From Boswellia sacra (lineage: Eukaryota; Streptophyta; Magnoliopsida; Sapindales; Burseraceae), in contig SNVD02014823.1 in the NCBI GenBank assembly GCA_013180625.2, forward strand, positions 31,943 through 95,942: a DNA stretch of 64,000 nucleotides, in the 5' to 3' direction. Below, one piece after another: positions 1 through 11,673 of the stretch. The notes under the pieces are model-generated. The model saw nothing but the letters and a program-made list of their open reading frames with translations, was not told the origin of the DNA and searched no databases. Position 1 is the stretch's first letter, and each line of letters starts with the position of its first letter. Made by a program: the position numbers and the translations under genes.

Positions 1-133
1 AGGCATTGTCTTAAAGTCAATGAGTCCTCCCCTCGTGCAGGTAAGATGGGTACTCAAGGGCTCCAAGAAATAACCCAATGCTCAAGGCCTATCTCTCGAT
101 GAGAACGATCATCGGAAGAAAATAACTTGTGTC
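1..133 (-). repeat. Left LTR, outer part, of an old non-coding LTR-type element
   Basis: These bases align, with many substitutions, to about 27555-27680, the equivalent part of the right LTR. Examples are the AAAGTCAATGAGTCCTC block near 14-30 and the CGGAAGAAAATAAC block near 113-126. The repeat resumes at 16800, after the copia element inserted at 134. The true outer end lies left of the window. Minus orientation is inferred because, read that way, the inner part holds a TATA-like motif and the repeat starts with TG. Confidence 0.6.
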
Positions 134-946
134 TGTTAGGATAATGCCATATGGACTACCATGTGTCATAATAAATCTATATGGCATTGATGTCTTGCCC
201 ATTTGGGATAAAACAAAATTAGCAAGATTTTAGTTTATTTTACTTTCATGTTTTTAACTAATTTAGTTATGTTACACATAACTGGATATTGTTTCCAGAT
301 TTGGATATACATTAGGAAAGTTTTGATTTGATCTCACTTTAGGAATGAGTTTATATCTTGCTGATTTGCTTAATTTCCTAATGTGATTTATCTTTCCTAT
401 ATGTGTAAAATCTATAGGATAATCACTATTAGGAAAGATATGGAAGAATCCTTATTCAATAAGGAAAGTTGATTGGACAAGTACTATATAACTAGAAGGC
501 TTTTGTTTATGTCCAAAAACTTTTTCTATGTAAGTTGTATAATTTTAGCTTGAGCGATGATAAGCACAATTCACTTTTCATATATGTGATTAGCTAGAAG
601 AGTGGGGATATATCATTGGGAACATGTAATACAATTTGAAAGGGACTTATATTGTGGGAAGTGCAGCAAGGGATAAAAGTTGGTTTGCTATGGATGGAGT
701 TCTAGGAGTTTAGGATGTTGTTTATATAGCATAGGTGAGTGAATAGGGAGTTCATCAACTGTAAAGCCTAGTCCTTATAAACATGAATATCATAGTGGAT
801 TATAGCTTGGTTGCTCGTGGATGTAGGCTTATTGTAGCCGAAACATGTTAATTTCCTCTGTGAAATTTTATTTATGTTTTGTTACATCTGATATAAATTT
901 GACAGTTTTGTCTTACGTAACTACATCTGTAGCTTCAGAACAAACA
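134..946 (+). repeat. Left LTR of the copia element
   Basis: It starts TGTTAGGATAATGCCA and ends near AACAAACA. The same sequence recurs from 14832 to 15623 and again after the solo LTR. The right copy has scattered substitutions throughout, which indicates an old insertion. Confidence 0.85.
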
Positions 947-947
947 G

Positions 948-965
948 TTGGTATCAGAACAGAGC
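948..965 (+). other. Primer-binding site, initiator methionine tRNA type
   Basis: TTGGTATCAGAACAGAGC lies one base after the LTR. It matches the TGGTATCAGAGC-type site complementary to the 3' end of initiator tRNA-Met that plant copia elements use, apart from a small internal insertion. Confidence 0.75.
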
Positions 966-1004
966 ATTAATAGATTTGTGCAGATCTTTTCATTGTTCTT
1001 CAGC

Positions 1005-2770
1005 TATGGATTTTCATAAGCACAGAGGGTCAATCAATCATCCGCCTCTTCTCAATGAAAGTAATTATGGGTATTATGGCTAAAATGAAGTTCTTTCTTA
1101 AGGCAATTGATAAAAGGGTTTGGAAAACTGTTGTTTATAGATAGAGTCCACCTACTCAAGTCAATCAAGAAGGTGTCAGAGCTGTGAAAGAGGAATCAGC
1201 TTGGAATCAACAAGACTATGATTTAGCTCAGTGGAATTCAAAAGCCATTCATTCACTTTTCAATGCAGTTAATCTGAAAGCATTTAGTATTATTTCTTCC
1301 TACACATGAGCCAAAGATACATGGGAGGGACTTTAAAATAAATATGAAAGAACTGCATCAATCAAGAGAACTAAAATCCTAATGCTTGCCTCTCAATTCG
1401 ACAATATCAAAATACAAGAAGATAAGATAGTTTCATAATTTTATGCAAGATTGTGTGAGATGACCAATGCTATAGCTTTTTTGGCAAAGACATATAGTGA
1501 TTCAGAAGTTGTTCTAAAAATACTCAATTCTTTACCTGAAAAATATCAAGCAAAATTGTTGCTGATACTCAGAAACTTGATAAGCTAAAAATTGATGAAC
1601 TGTTGGGTTCACTTCAGTCTTATGAGTTGAAATTCACGCCACAAGTCAAGAAAAACAAATCCATTGCTTTTGCAACCTCTTCATCAAAAAATGTAGAAGA
1701 TGATGACAACTCACAAATTTCAGATGATCAAGAAATGGCTTTAATGGTAAGAAACTTTAAAAATTTCCTTAAGAAAAATTCTAGAAGGAAGACTAAACTC
1801 AATGGTCAGAAAGAAGAAAGAAACACATCTGACTTAAAGAGAATGAAAAAAGAACCTGAGAAGAAAACTCAAGTACAGTGTTTTGAGTGCTCTGGATTCG
1901 ATCACATTAGGTCTGAATATGCAAATTTAAAGAAAAAAGGTAAAGGATTAAATGTTACTTAGAGTGATAGTGATCTAAAAGCAGCAATGATGAACATCAG
2001 AGTGGTTACATTGTATTTGTTGCATTTGTATCAGACAACGGAAAGGGAGTCATTTCAAAGACAACTAAATATGTTATAACTAAGGTAACTGATAATACTG
2101 ATACTGAATCTATTTTTTTTTTTTATCTAACTTATCAGAAAGAACTATGGAAAGCATATAACAATCTTCATCATGCCAAGGAAATAGAAATTCAAAAGAA
2201 GAAAGAAAATGAGAAGAGGATACATGAGTTGATTAAAGAAATTGAAGTTGTTACATGTGAGAAAGTGTTTTTGTAAGAGAATATTTTAAACTTGGCACAA
2301 CCATTGAGACACTAAAATTGGAGTTGGCTGAGAAGGATAAGTTCATATAGAAGCATGAGGTATCCATTAAATTTCTGTCAAAAGGAATAAAAAAGCTAGA
2401 CGAAATACTGATTCAAGGGAGAAATAGCAGTATCAAGCATGGATTGGGTTTTGAAGCACACAAGCAAGCATCTTCTTCAAAAACAACATTTGTCAAAGCT
2501 TCTAGATCAAACATTTCACAAAAATTAGATTCCTCAACAAAGTGAGAACCATTAAAATCTGATATCTCAAGCAATTCAAAAAGCTCACAAAATCCAGGAA
2601 AAGGAACTTTAAATTTAGGTAAAAACTCTTCCCCCAAAAGTTCTAAAAATTCATTTCATAGTGCATCATCACATTATGTTAAATCCACATTGTCTGTGAC
2701 CAGAAAATTTGTGCTAACATGTTACTTTTGTGGTGTTAAAGGACATATTAGGTTTAGATTTATAAACTAA
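1005..2770 (+). pseudogene. gag pseudogene of the copia element
   Basis: The frame opens at ATG 1005 and is broken by stops within the first 80 bases. Beyond that it has the plant copia gag layout. A helical region is followed by a basic segment in the open stretch 1603-1962 and a zinc knuckle near 1878-1920, where the last cysteine has become tyrosine. A lysine- and glutamate-rich coiled-coil-like stretch follows (about 2140-2280), then a second CxxC-type knuckle near 2720-2755, also damaged. A coiled coil downstream of the first knuckle is typical of Sirevirus gag. It cannot make a working capsid. Confidence 0.7.
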
Positions 2771-4459
2771 ACAATCTATTGTATTAGAATGAACAACAGC
2801 ATAGGTAGTCATGTAACACACAACATAAATAGTCACATAAAGCACAACAGAACTTGGTTAAAGAGAACACAAATAAATGTTAATGTTGCCTTATCTGCTT
2901 TAAATGCATTCACTAATGATTCTTGGTACTTTGGTAGTGGGTGTTCAAGACATATGACAGATAATAAAAGTTGTACTTTGGAGATGGTGCCAAGAGTAAA
3001 GTAAGGGGTGAGGGTACATTGTGTGTTGATGGTTTACCTGAGTTTCTCGATGTTCTTTATGTTAAAGGTCTAAAGGTCAAGTTACTTAGTATTAGTCAAA
3101 TTTGTGATAATAAATACACTGTTGATTTCAATAAAAATAAATGCATGGTTCTTGATTCAAATAAAAATTGCATGCTATAAGGTGTTTGGTCTAATGGCAA
3201 TTGTTATTTATTGACTAAAATGAGTGCATTGCATCCTAAGAACTCTGAAATTGAATTATGGCATCAAAGGCTTAAACACATGAATTATACAAACTTAGTT
3301 AAATTAACGAAGACTAGTAGTTAGAGTTGTACCTAAGTTTTGCACAAAAACTTGGCATTGTGTGTGGTCCTTGACAAAAAGGTAAACAGATTAAAAGGTC
3401 ACATGCTTCTAATTCTTTTCTTAGTGTTTCAAAGATTTTTGAACTGTTACATATAGATCTCATAAGTCCAATGCAAGTTCAAAGCTTTGCAGGGAAAAGG
3501 TATGTTTTTGTTTGTGTAGATGACTATTCAAGGTACACTTGGGTAGACTTTGTAAAGATGAATCTGATACATTTGATGTGTTTAGAAATTTGTGTGTCAG
3601 GTTGAAAAATGAACAAAACAGAAACATTGGAAGAATTATTAGAATTAGAAGTGATCACTAGACAGAATTTGAAAATGAGAGCTATGCTACTCTTTCTAAA
3701 CTTCATGGTATCACTTAAGAATTTTCTACTCCAAAGAGGCCTAAATAGAATGCAGTACTGGAGAGAAAGAACAGAACGTTGCAAGAAATTACCCGAGTGA
3801 TGTTAAATAGTAAGAAGCTTACAAAGAAACTTTGGCCAGAGGCTATCATACGGCATGCTACATCATCAATAGAGTTTTCTTGAGACTAGAAACCTACCAA
3901 ACACCTTATGAGCTATCGAAAAGGAGAAAACGTAATCTTAAATATTTTAATGTATTTGAGTGCAGGTGTCATGTTCTTAATGACAAATAACAATTTGGCA
4001 AATTTGATGCCAAAAGTGATGATGGTGTTTTTAATTGGTTATTCATTGAATAGCTAAGCATTATCTATAAAATGAGAACTAAAAGCATTATGGAATATGC
4101 TAATGTTGTATTTGATGACAATAATGATTTTATAGAATTTTCAGATGAAGAAGCCATAGAATGTCTTAGAGATTCTGCTGATATAATTGGAATAGATTCT
4201 GCAGAAAATACAATAACAATCACAAGATGAAAATACAATAGTTAAGACAAATGAGATGGCAATATTTGACAATATTGATTTAAAGGATAAAATCAGAACT
4301 AATGAGAAGACCAAGGATCCCCTAACTTGGATACAAAAGACACATCCAACCACTTATGTTATTGGAAGTGCAGAAGGTAGAGTTAAAACGAGAAGTAACG
4401 TAAGAAACCAGGTGAGTTTTTCTTGCTATGTTTCACTTGTAGAACCTAAATTTGTGAAT
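2771..4459 (+). pseudogene. pol pseudogene, 5' half: protease, GAG-pre and integrase
   Basis: The protease active-site region is near 2920-2960, reading Trp-Tyr-Phe-Gly-Ser-Gly-Cys-Ser-Arg-His. The normal catalytic Asp of the DSG triad is Gly here, so the protease is dead. A GAG-pre-integrase motif (LWHQRLKHMN) lies near 3258-3290. Integrase core pieces include the DDYSRYTW region near 3520-3545. Several frameshifts and stops separate these blocks. The last codons before the CACTA insertion, ending at 4462, are the usual linker upstream of the reverse transcriptase, which resumes at 10255. Confidence 0.75.
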
Positions 4460-4484
4460 GATCACTGTAAGAAAAAAAATTCAT

Positions 4485-4850
4485 ATTTGACAGTCTTTAG
4501 CCATCAAACTAATATATATATTGACGGTTTAATAACCGTCACCAATGGTACCATCAAATATTTTCAAATTGGCGGTCGGTCAACTCGCCAAATTGCACTT
4601 GACCATACTTCTCACATAAAAAAGACAAAGATAGTTCTCCAAAAAAAGATGATTTAGAATCCATATTTCTCACTTTTTGTCTTCATGTGCTTATATATTT
4701 GTCATATATCAATCAAATATAGCTATTTAAAGAGCTCATGTTTGTCAATTTTTAGTCAAATATAGTTTAATTTTTTTATATTTGACGATTTTTAGCCAAC
4801 AAATGTAATTGATTTTAAAAAAGCTTAGCGGTTCTTAGCCGCCAGGTATG
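4485..4850. repeat. Subterminal repeat array of CACTA 1
   Basis: Short degenerate units recur in both orientations: TTTGACAGTCTTTAGCCATC, TTGACGGTTTAATAACCGTC, TTTGTCAATTTTTAGTCAAA, TTTGACGATTTTTAGCCAAC and TTAGCGGTTCTTAGCCGCC. Such clusters inside CACTA ends are known transposase-binding regions in this superfamily. Their role here is inferred. Confidence 0.6.
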
Positions 4851-6989
4851 ATGTAGAAATATTAAAACATATATATAATACTTTGCTGTTCAATATATAC
4901 TTTATATGAAATCTAGTTTTTTAAAATTTTAAATAGTGCACAAGAATAAATCTACATCATTAGTCACATTAAATTTTTCATAGAAACACCAATCCTCCAA
5001 TCAATCACATTTAATAGGTAAGTGTAACCAGATTTCATGTAAGCAATTGATCTAGACATCTTAAAGATCAAACTATAAGATTAAAAGAGCCATTAGGCAA
5101 GAAGTATATCCAAATCATTACCCAATTACAAAGAAGTTCTATTCAGAACAATATATTGTCACTAACAATATTCTATAGAACTAAAACTTTCCATTTTTTC
5201 TTATGGCTTCAAGAGCTTAGCCTTCAATTTAAACACCTGCAAACAAGGAGAGTTGGCCATTAGTTGTTATCTTAAAGAAAAGTATTATTATGATTTTTAG
5301 CATGGTATACCTGTAGTCAACTGCAACCTCATCTCTTGTGAATCTCTAGACATGCTCCCAAATTGAACTATCTATACTTGTTTCATTAAAAATCCCAACA
5401 TGCACAAACACGGTTGTTTAAGAAGCTACATCAACAATGTAGGAAATACGTAATAAAAGCTTTCTTGTCCATAAACCCATATCATGTAATTACTATGCAA
5501 TAGGAATAAATTTTCAAAATATAAAGAAACCAAGCTTATTTTACAAAATACTAAAATAAATTAATAACTTCAAATGTTCATCAAATCCACTACTTATGTT
5601 CAAAGTAAACAAATTTTGAACACTTCAAAAATCCTAGCTAATAATCCAAAATAAGTTCACGATTGATTATCCATAATTGACAATTGCAATATGAGTTTTC
5701 TATTAATGTGTTAAGCAAAATAGTTTCTCGAAAAACTATATCCATCTACATCACTATGTTTATATTGAATTATTTCAAGATTATCATTCTCCACTTTATT
5801 TTAGAGTTAGAGGGCGCTTGTAGTTGTAAACATGTATGCATGAAAAATGATATGATATCATTCCATGGATGCAAACTTCTAGCTAAATAATTAGATTTGT
5901 TTCAATCTTCTCTTATTAGAAGAATCCCATCCTGCCAAGTGTCAACTTCATAGATTGTTATACTATATTATGGTTGATTATTTTAGCTCAACTCACTAAT
6001 TAATTGGACATAGGAAAAATACAAAATTTTATTGCATTTATGATTAATTATTTGTTTGTTTAACACCTGAAGTGATGAAAGTAGGATGTCTATCACAAGT
6101 GGAGCCACTGTGCCAGCTCCACCTAATCTACTATTGCTTAAAATCTGTCAATTTGATTAATAAGAGCAATCAATAGGAATTTAACCAATGAAGATGATGA
6201 TCGATGTCAAATTCAATTTCCTAGTGATGCAAACATACACCTCTATAAAAAGCCACTAACTATAGTGTACCCATTATTGCATTATATAAGCATGATTAAC
6301 CTTTCAAGCAATTTGACCTTATAACATGTTACATGGCATGGAGCTATTAAAATAATATAATTATTAAAAAATGTGCATATGAGCTCTAGTGTTGAACCAG
6401 GTGATGGTACTCCCAACTATATGAATATAATCCTAGATTAATCGTGATAAGATTCCATGGACGTAACGATGCAAACAAAAAGACTTATTAAGTTCCTATA
6501 GTCGTAGATGATAAATATAGAGAACATAAAACTATTTTGTTACTATGTTTATTTTTATGAACTCTTATAAAATTTCATTTCAAAGTTGATCACAAGGTCT
6601 TGATAAGAGATGTAAACAACAAAATATAATAATGAATCAAATGATAAACTAGCATCTTGTCAAAGATATGTAAAACATACTTCCAAACAAAAATAAATTA
6701 CCAAATCAGACTTAATATTAAAGATCTTGCAAGCTCTTTTGATGAGGTTAGCTACATTATCCTAACAGAAAAAGAAATCATGTTAAGAAATGAAAATAAA
6801 AAATTTTACTTAATTAACAAGCATAACCAAATCAGATGGAGTATGAAAACAACAATAGCTTAGGAGAACATAACTAAAATGCAGAATGACTTGTTAAATA
6901 AAAAGTTCTAACCTTTTAGACATGACTAGATAGGAAACTGTAGACCAAATAAACAGATGTCAAAACTTTGTTGAATAATAAAGCTATTA

Positions 6990-7850
6990 CCTTTGGACTT
7001 ACATGCAAAAAGGCCACAAATTGATCAAAACCAGTTCCCACACAATAGAGGATTTCTAATGAAACCAGCAAGCAACGATATTAATAATCAATCAACAAGA
7101 AATGAAAATAAAAATACTTATATTCTTTGATAACTGTCAAGAGAAAATCATGAGAAATTTTTGATTGGGGGTATAATCCTAGATATGTTGTTGTAGGACA
7201 AATTCTCGAAATGATAGAAATTGTTGCTCAGGAAGACTTACAAATAAATGAAAAATTGATGAAACAGGGACTTGATATCACGTCCTATGAGTCAAATAAA
7301 TTGAAACAATTGGTTAGCTGATTTGGAATTTCTCCATCTAAGTTGTTACTGTTCAATATTCTACCACAGATTTCTATCTCATAAAGGTTAGCTGACAACA
7401 TGTAAATCATAATTGGCTATTACACTACTAATAAATCAATAGAAATGAACCAAATAAAATAATTTGCTACTAAAAGGCTTACAAAAAGAGCAGGTGTTCT
7501 AGATCACATATAGAAGAAGGAACAAGTCCAGAGAAATTATTGCCAAAGAGATCCCCGGGACTGTTTAGTACAATAGTTACTATTAGGAAAAAAAATATGA
7601 TAAGAAACTTACAATGTGTCAAGATTAATGATTCATCCCAACTCATTCGGTATTCTCCCTTTGAAATTGCTTCTTTAAAGGTTTCTGCACAAGATAATTT
7701 TTTATCCAACTTTGTTAACATTAGGAAAAGGAAATTACTTCACAACAATGTATCTAAATTCAAAGTATCAACACATATAGGTAAGTCAAACTTTTTAGAT
7801 TCTGAAAACTACATGGGATAGACACCTTAAGAGATTGGCATGCACATTGT
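6990..7850 (-). pseudogene. Captured ERECTA-LIKE leucine-rich-repeat receptor kinase fragment
   Basis: On the minus strand there is a series of LRR exons, each bounded by recognisable acceptor and donor sites. They run from high to low coordinates: an SFQNLKSLTYL repeat (about 7780-7850); an exactly 72-nt exon (7613-7684) reading SNFKGRIPNELG and INLDTL with two in-frame stops; an exon (7483-7560) reading GNNFSGLVPSSICDLEHLL; NSNNLDGEIPNQLTNCFNL (about 7285-7350); a PPIKNFS segment (about 7150-7180); and a GNPLLCGNW segment (about 7015-7060). The order, the 72-nt exon and the LCGNW ending match the end of the ectodomain of ERECTA/ERL receptor kinases. The transmembrane and kinase exons are not seen. 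Stops and lost splice sites make it non-functional. Confidence 0.72.
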
Positions 7851-10254
7851 TGCAAAATAAGTAATCAAATGAATAGACGTGAGAGGCAAGAAAATAAAAC
7901 ATATCCACCACAAATTAATATTTAAGGGACAGAGAAGTTAGAAGTTTGTCACTCTCACTTTGTAACAATGCCTAATACAACCTTTACATGAAACTACTAA
8001 AAAAGTGCCAACTTGAAAACAAAAAATAAATAAATAAGTAAAAACATCTAATTCATAGACAGAGTGTACACCAATATAGACTTTCAATTATCTACTAGAC
8101 TACAAGTGGTAGTTGCAAACTCATATTTTAAGTAAAAAGTAAAAATGTGGTACTCCATTAAAGCTATCAATGATACGCATGGAATTTTAAAATCCAAATA
8201 CAAGTCATCTTAAATCAATATAGGATATTCAATCAAACTTTTATTTTGAATATATATATATATATAGCAAAATTATATTCTGAATTAAGATTTATTAGAT
8301 CCCAACAACCATCAACCTAAAAGCAAACTTAGTAAGAACACCAATGAAACACTTGTTTGAAAAAATCCCACCTGAAATTATTCCAAAAAAGAATTTAGAA
8401 CAACATACCAATTAAAAAAAGAAAGAAAGAAAATATATATTAAGTAATTTTTTTGTCATAGAAACACATCTAAAAATCTTTCCAGCAATCCTACTAAATT
8501 CATAACGATTGATTAAACAACTAAAGAACCTTAGGCAATAGACTCTAAAAATTTCAACCAACCTCTTTGTTGCACATTTCTTAAATAATAAGCTAAAATT
8601 TCGAGAAAGAGATCATTTTAGGAAGGAAAAGGAAAGAACTTGGAAAATTCAATAAATTTTTCTTAATTATCACTCAATTACATAATTAAAAAATTCAACC
8701 TCTAAGCAATTTACTCAATTATAAAATTAAATAAGAGAAATGCAAACTGTATATATAATAACAAAAAGATTAGAACAATCTTGTGATACTTTGTTAAACG
8801 TGGCACAAGAGTAGTCATCAATTCTAGCTTAAAAATCTCAAAGTTTGCCAATCTAATTTCTTCATTGTCAAGGTCTTACTTCAAGATTGAATCTTGCATT
8901 GAAAAAATAAAAAAGGTTAATCAAATCAAGGAAACTATTAATAAATTAAAAAAGAAAAGAAAAGAAAAGAAATCCCAAAGCTCCGTAATGCAAAAGTTTT
9001 ACTAGCATAAATTAATTTTAGCCTCATAGAACTTACATTTTTTAGTTAACCTTGATTTTGCAATGCTACCAACAAAAGTGTTATCATATACTGAGAATAA
9101 ACTTAATACAAGGCCTATCTAAGTTGTCTCCTTAGTGCTTTCCATCCTTGTCAATGATTTCTCCTTGATCCATTTTTACATGCTCTTTTATTGCTACAAG
9201 AAGAGAAAACCACCGATCACTTATGCACAACAATTGTTTGATAAAAGTTCAAGCCAAAACACAAGCCTTTAGTTATATTGGTACTAAAGTCTGTCAATCA
9301 AATAGATTAACATTGTTTTATGTAACATAATAATCAAAATATACAACTTGGCCAGTCATTGAAAAGAGAGGAAGAGAATTTGCTCCAAAATCGTGCATGC
9401 TCCATTACAAATTTTTTCTCTAAAAAAATTATAAAAAACATAAATGAATAAAATTAAATATGGACCCATTTCATGCCTTATCTAACCAAAACCAACGCAA
9501 AAAAATAAAACCAATTAAAAAAATGGAAGAGACCTGCACATAGCATGGATTTTAATTTCTTACCCAAAAAAGGCAAAACCCAAAAATAAAAATTAAATAT
9601 GAAAAAAAAAACAAAAAGATTAAACATAATTGATGGCATGTGTTTTACTGCCTTGGTAGACTCACATTACTTAGGCTTTTCTTTTTCTTTTTTTACAATT
9701 ATTTTATATTTTAGAATTATCAAATCTAAAACTAATTTCATCCCAATTTTAACCTTTGATTATCAACACAGAAGGAGAAGTTGATACCTTCAAAGAGAAA
9801 GCAACTATGAATTGTCAAGAAGAAGAAGAGAGCGATGCAACAAATTATAAATATCATTCATGAGATAAAGAAGAGACTAAGAAAAATATAGGAAAGTAGA
9901 TGGAGGGATGAAGCTACAGATTTGTGGTTGAGAAAGAGAGAGTCGAAATGAAGTCTTAGAGAAAGAAAGTCTTTTAACTTCAAACTTTTATTAATTGGAG
10001 TTTATTGGTTAGGTAGAGGGAAATGAAAAGATAGAGGGAAACGTGAGAGGGAAAATGGAAATATTTTATATTCACGTACTTGTCGTACTTATAAAGATGT
10101 GATGATTATGTGATTGAATAAATACGAAAAATGACAAATAAGAAGAATAAATGGGTTTAACTTTTAAAGCATGTTATATTTCTCTTTTTTTTTTTAAACC
10201 ATCAAATAAAAAAATTATAAAGTAATAAATATGTAGAAAATTCTTGTAGTGGAT

Positions 10255-11673
10255 GCTCTTAAGAAAGAAGCATGGATTCAAGCAATGCAAGATGAGCTGA
10301 ATCAATTTGAAAGAAATCAAGTGTGGACTTTAGTTCCTAGACCAAAAAACACTAATGTTATTGGAACCAAATGGATTTTTAAGAATAAAAGTGATAAAAA
10401 TGGACAAGTGATTGGGAATAAGGCTAGATTAGTTACTCAAGGGTACACACAAATTGAGGGAATACATTTTCATGAAACCTTTACACCTGTGGCTAGGTTA
10501 AAATCTATTAGGCTACTACTTGCAATTACATGTTTTTAAAACTTCAAACTTTTTCAAATGAATGTTAAAATAGCGTTTCTAAATGGCATTCTAAATGAAG
10601 AAGTTTTTGTTGAGCAACCAAAAGACTTTGTTAATCCTAAGCATCCCACTTATGTTTACAAATTGAAAAAGGCTTTGCATGGTTTGAAACAAGCTCCAAG
10701 AGCTTGGTATGAAAGACTCACAATATTTCTTGTTGGTAAGGGATATACTAGAGGCAGTAATGATAAAACCTTGTTCATAAAGCATGCATCTAAGTATATT
10801 ATTATTGGTCAAAACTATGTTGATGATATAGCGTTTGGTTCTACACTTGATGATAAAACTAATGAGTTTATTAAGCTTATGCGAGAAGAATTTGATATAA
10901 GTATGGTAGGTGAACTTACATTTTTTTCTTAGACTTCAAGTCAAACACTTGATGATGGCATTTTCAACTCTCAAACTAAGTATGCAGAGAACTTAGTGAC
11001 AAGGTTTGAAATGGATAAGAGCAAAGTAATGAGAACACATATTGCCACCAATCTCAAAATATCAAAAGACAAAGCTAGAAATGATGTTGATCAGAGTTTC
11101 TATGAAAGCATGATTGGAAGCCTTTTATATCTTACAGCAATTAGACCTGACATCAATTTCAGTGTATGTCTATGCACATGATTCCAGTCGTGTCCAAAAG
11201 AAACTATATCTGATAGCAGTCAAGAGGATAATCATTTATGTTCAATGGACTACAGAATATGAAATTTGGTTTTCTAAAGACACAAATTCATCCCTTACAG
11301 GTTATAGTGATGCTGAATGGGCTAGCAATGTGGATGATAGAAAGAGTACCACAGAAGGATACATTTACCTTAGAAACAATCTGATGGCTAAGTATATGGT
11401 TGTTGTACTCAATTGCTGTGGATGAAACAAATGTTGGAAGACTATCGTATCTCACAAGAATCCATGAAAATCTTTTGTGATAACACAAGTGCAATTAACA
11501 TCTCCAAAAATCCTGTCCAACACTCAAGAACTAAACACATAGACATTGTGTATCATTGCATTGAACATGTTTCAACTGAAAACCAACTAGTTCATTTGTT
11601 TACCAAGGCACTAGACTTATCAAGATTTGAAAAGTTAAGAAAGGCTATTGGTGTTTGTCAAGTATATAAATAA
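10255..11673 (+). pseudogene. pol pseudogene, 3' half: reverse transcriptase and RNase H
   Basis: The frame resumes right after the CACTA duplication with the standard start of the copia RT domain, including WTLVPRP and GTKWIFKNK near 10321-10386. A stop near 10539 is followed by the next block, with [19 protein letters not shown] and the catalytic YVDDI motif (about 10816-10830; usually YVDDM). RNase H pieces follow: YSDAEWA near 11303-11323 and a conserved SRTKHID block near 11526-11546. At least three frameshifts or stops break it (near 10540, 10930 and 11400). It ends at 11673. Confidence 0.8.

Larger units (their letters stand above)
4463..10251. mobile_element. CACTA (En/Spm) transposon 1, non-autonomous, with captured gene fragments
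   Basis: The left end reads CACTGTAAGAA and the right end, reverse-complemented, reads CACTACAAGAA, which is the CACTA terminal signature. The flanking three bases are GAT on both sides (4460-4462 and 10252-10254), the expected duplication size. Removing the element and one GAT rejoins the copia pol frame in phase. The left arm has subterminal repeats of the type TATTTGACRRTTTTTAGYCA between about 4490 and 4850. I see no transposase coding. The interior is AT-rich and contains decayed ERECTA-family exons on the minus strand (6990-7850) and unidentified exon-like scraps near 5195-5245, 5310-5400 and 6070-6135. Confidence 0.88.

Noticed and set aside
4256..4657. 133-residue open frame on the + strand
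   Set aside because: It is a chance fusion of the end of the copia integrase linker with the first 195 bases of CACTA 1; the junction at 4462/4463 is a transposon boundary.
7540..7821. 93-residue + strand frame in CACTA 1
   Set aside because: It is the antisense shadow of the ERECTA-like LRR exons, which are readable on the minus strand with splice sites.
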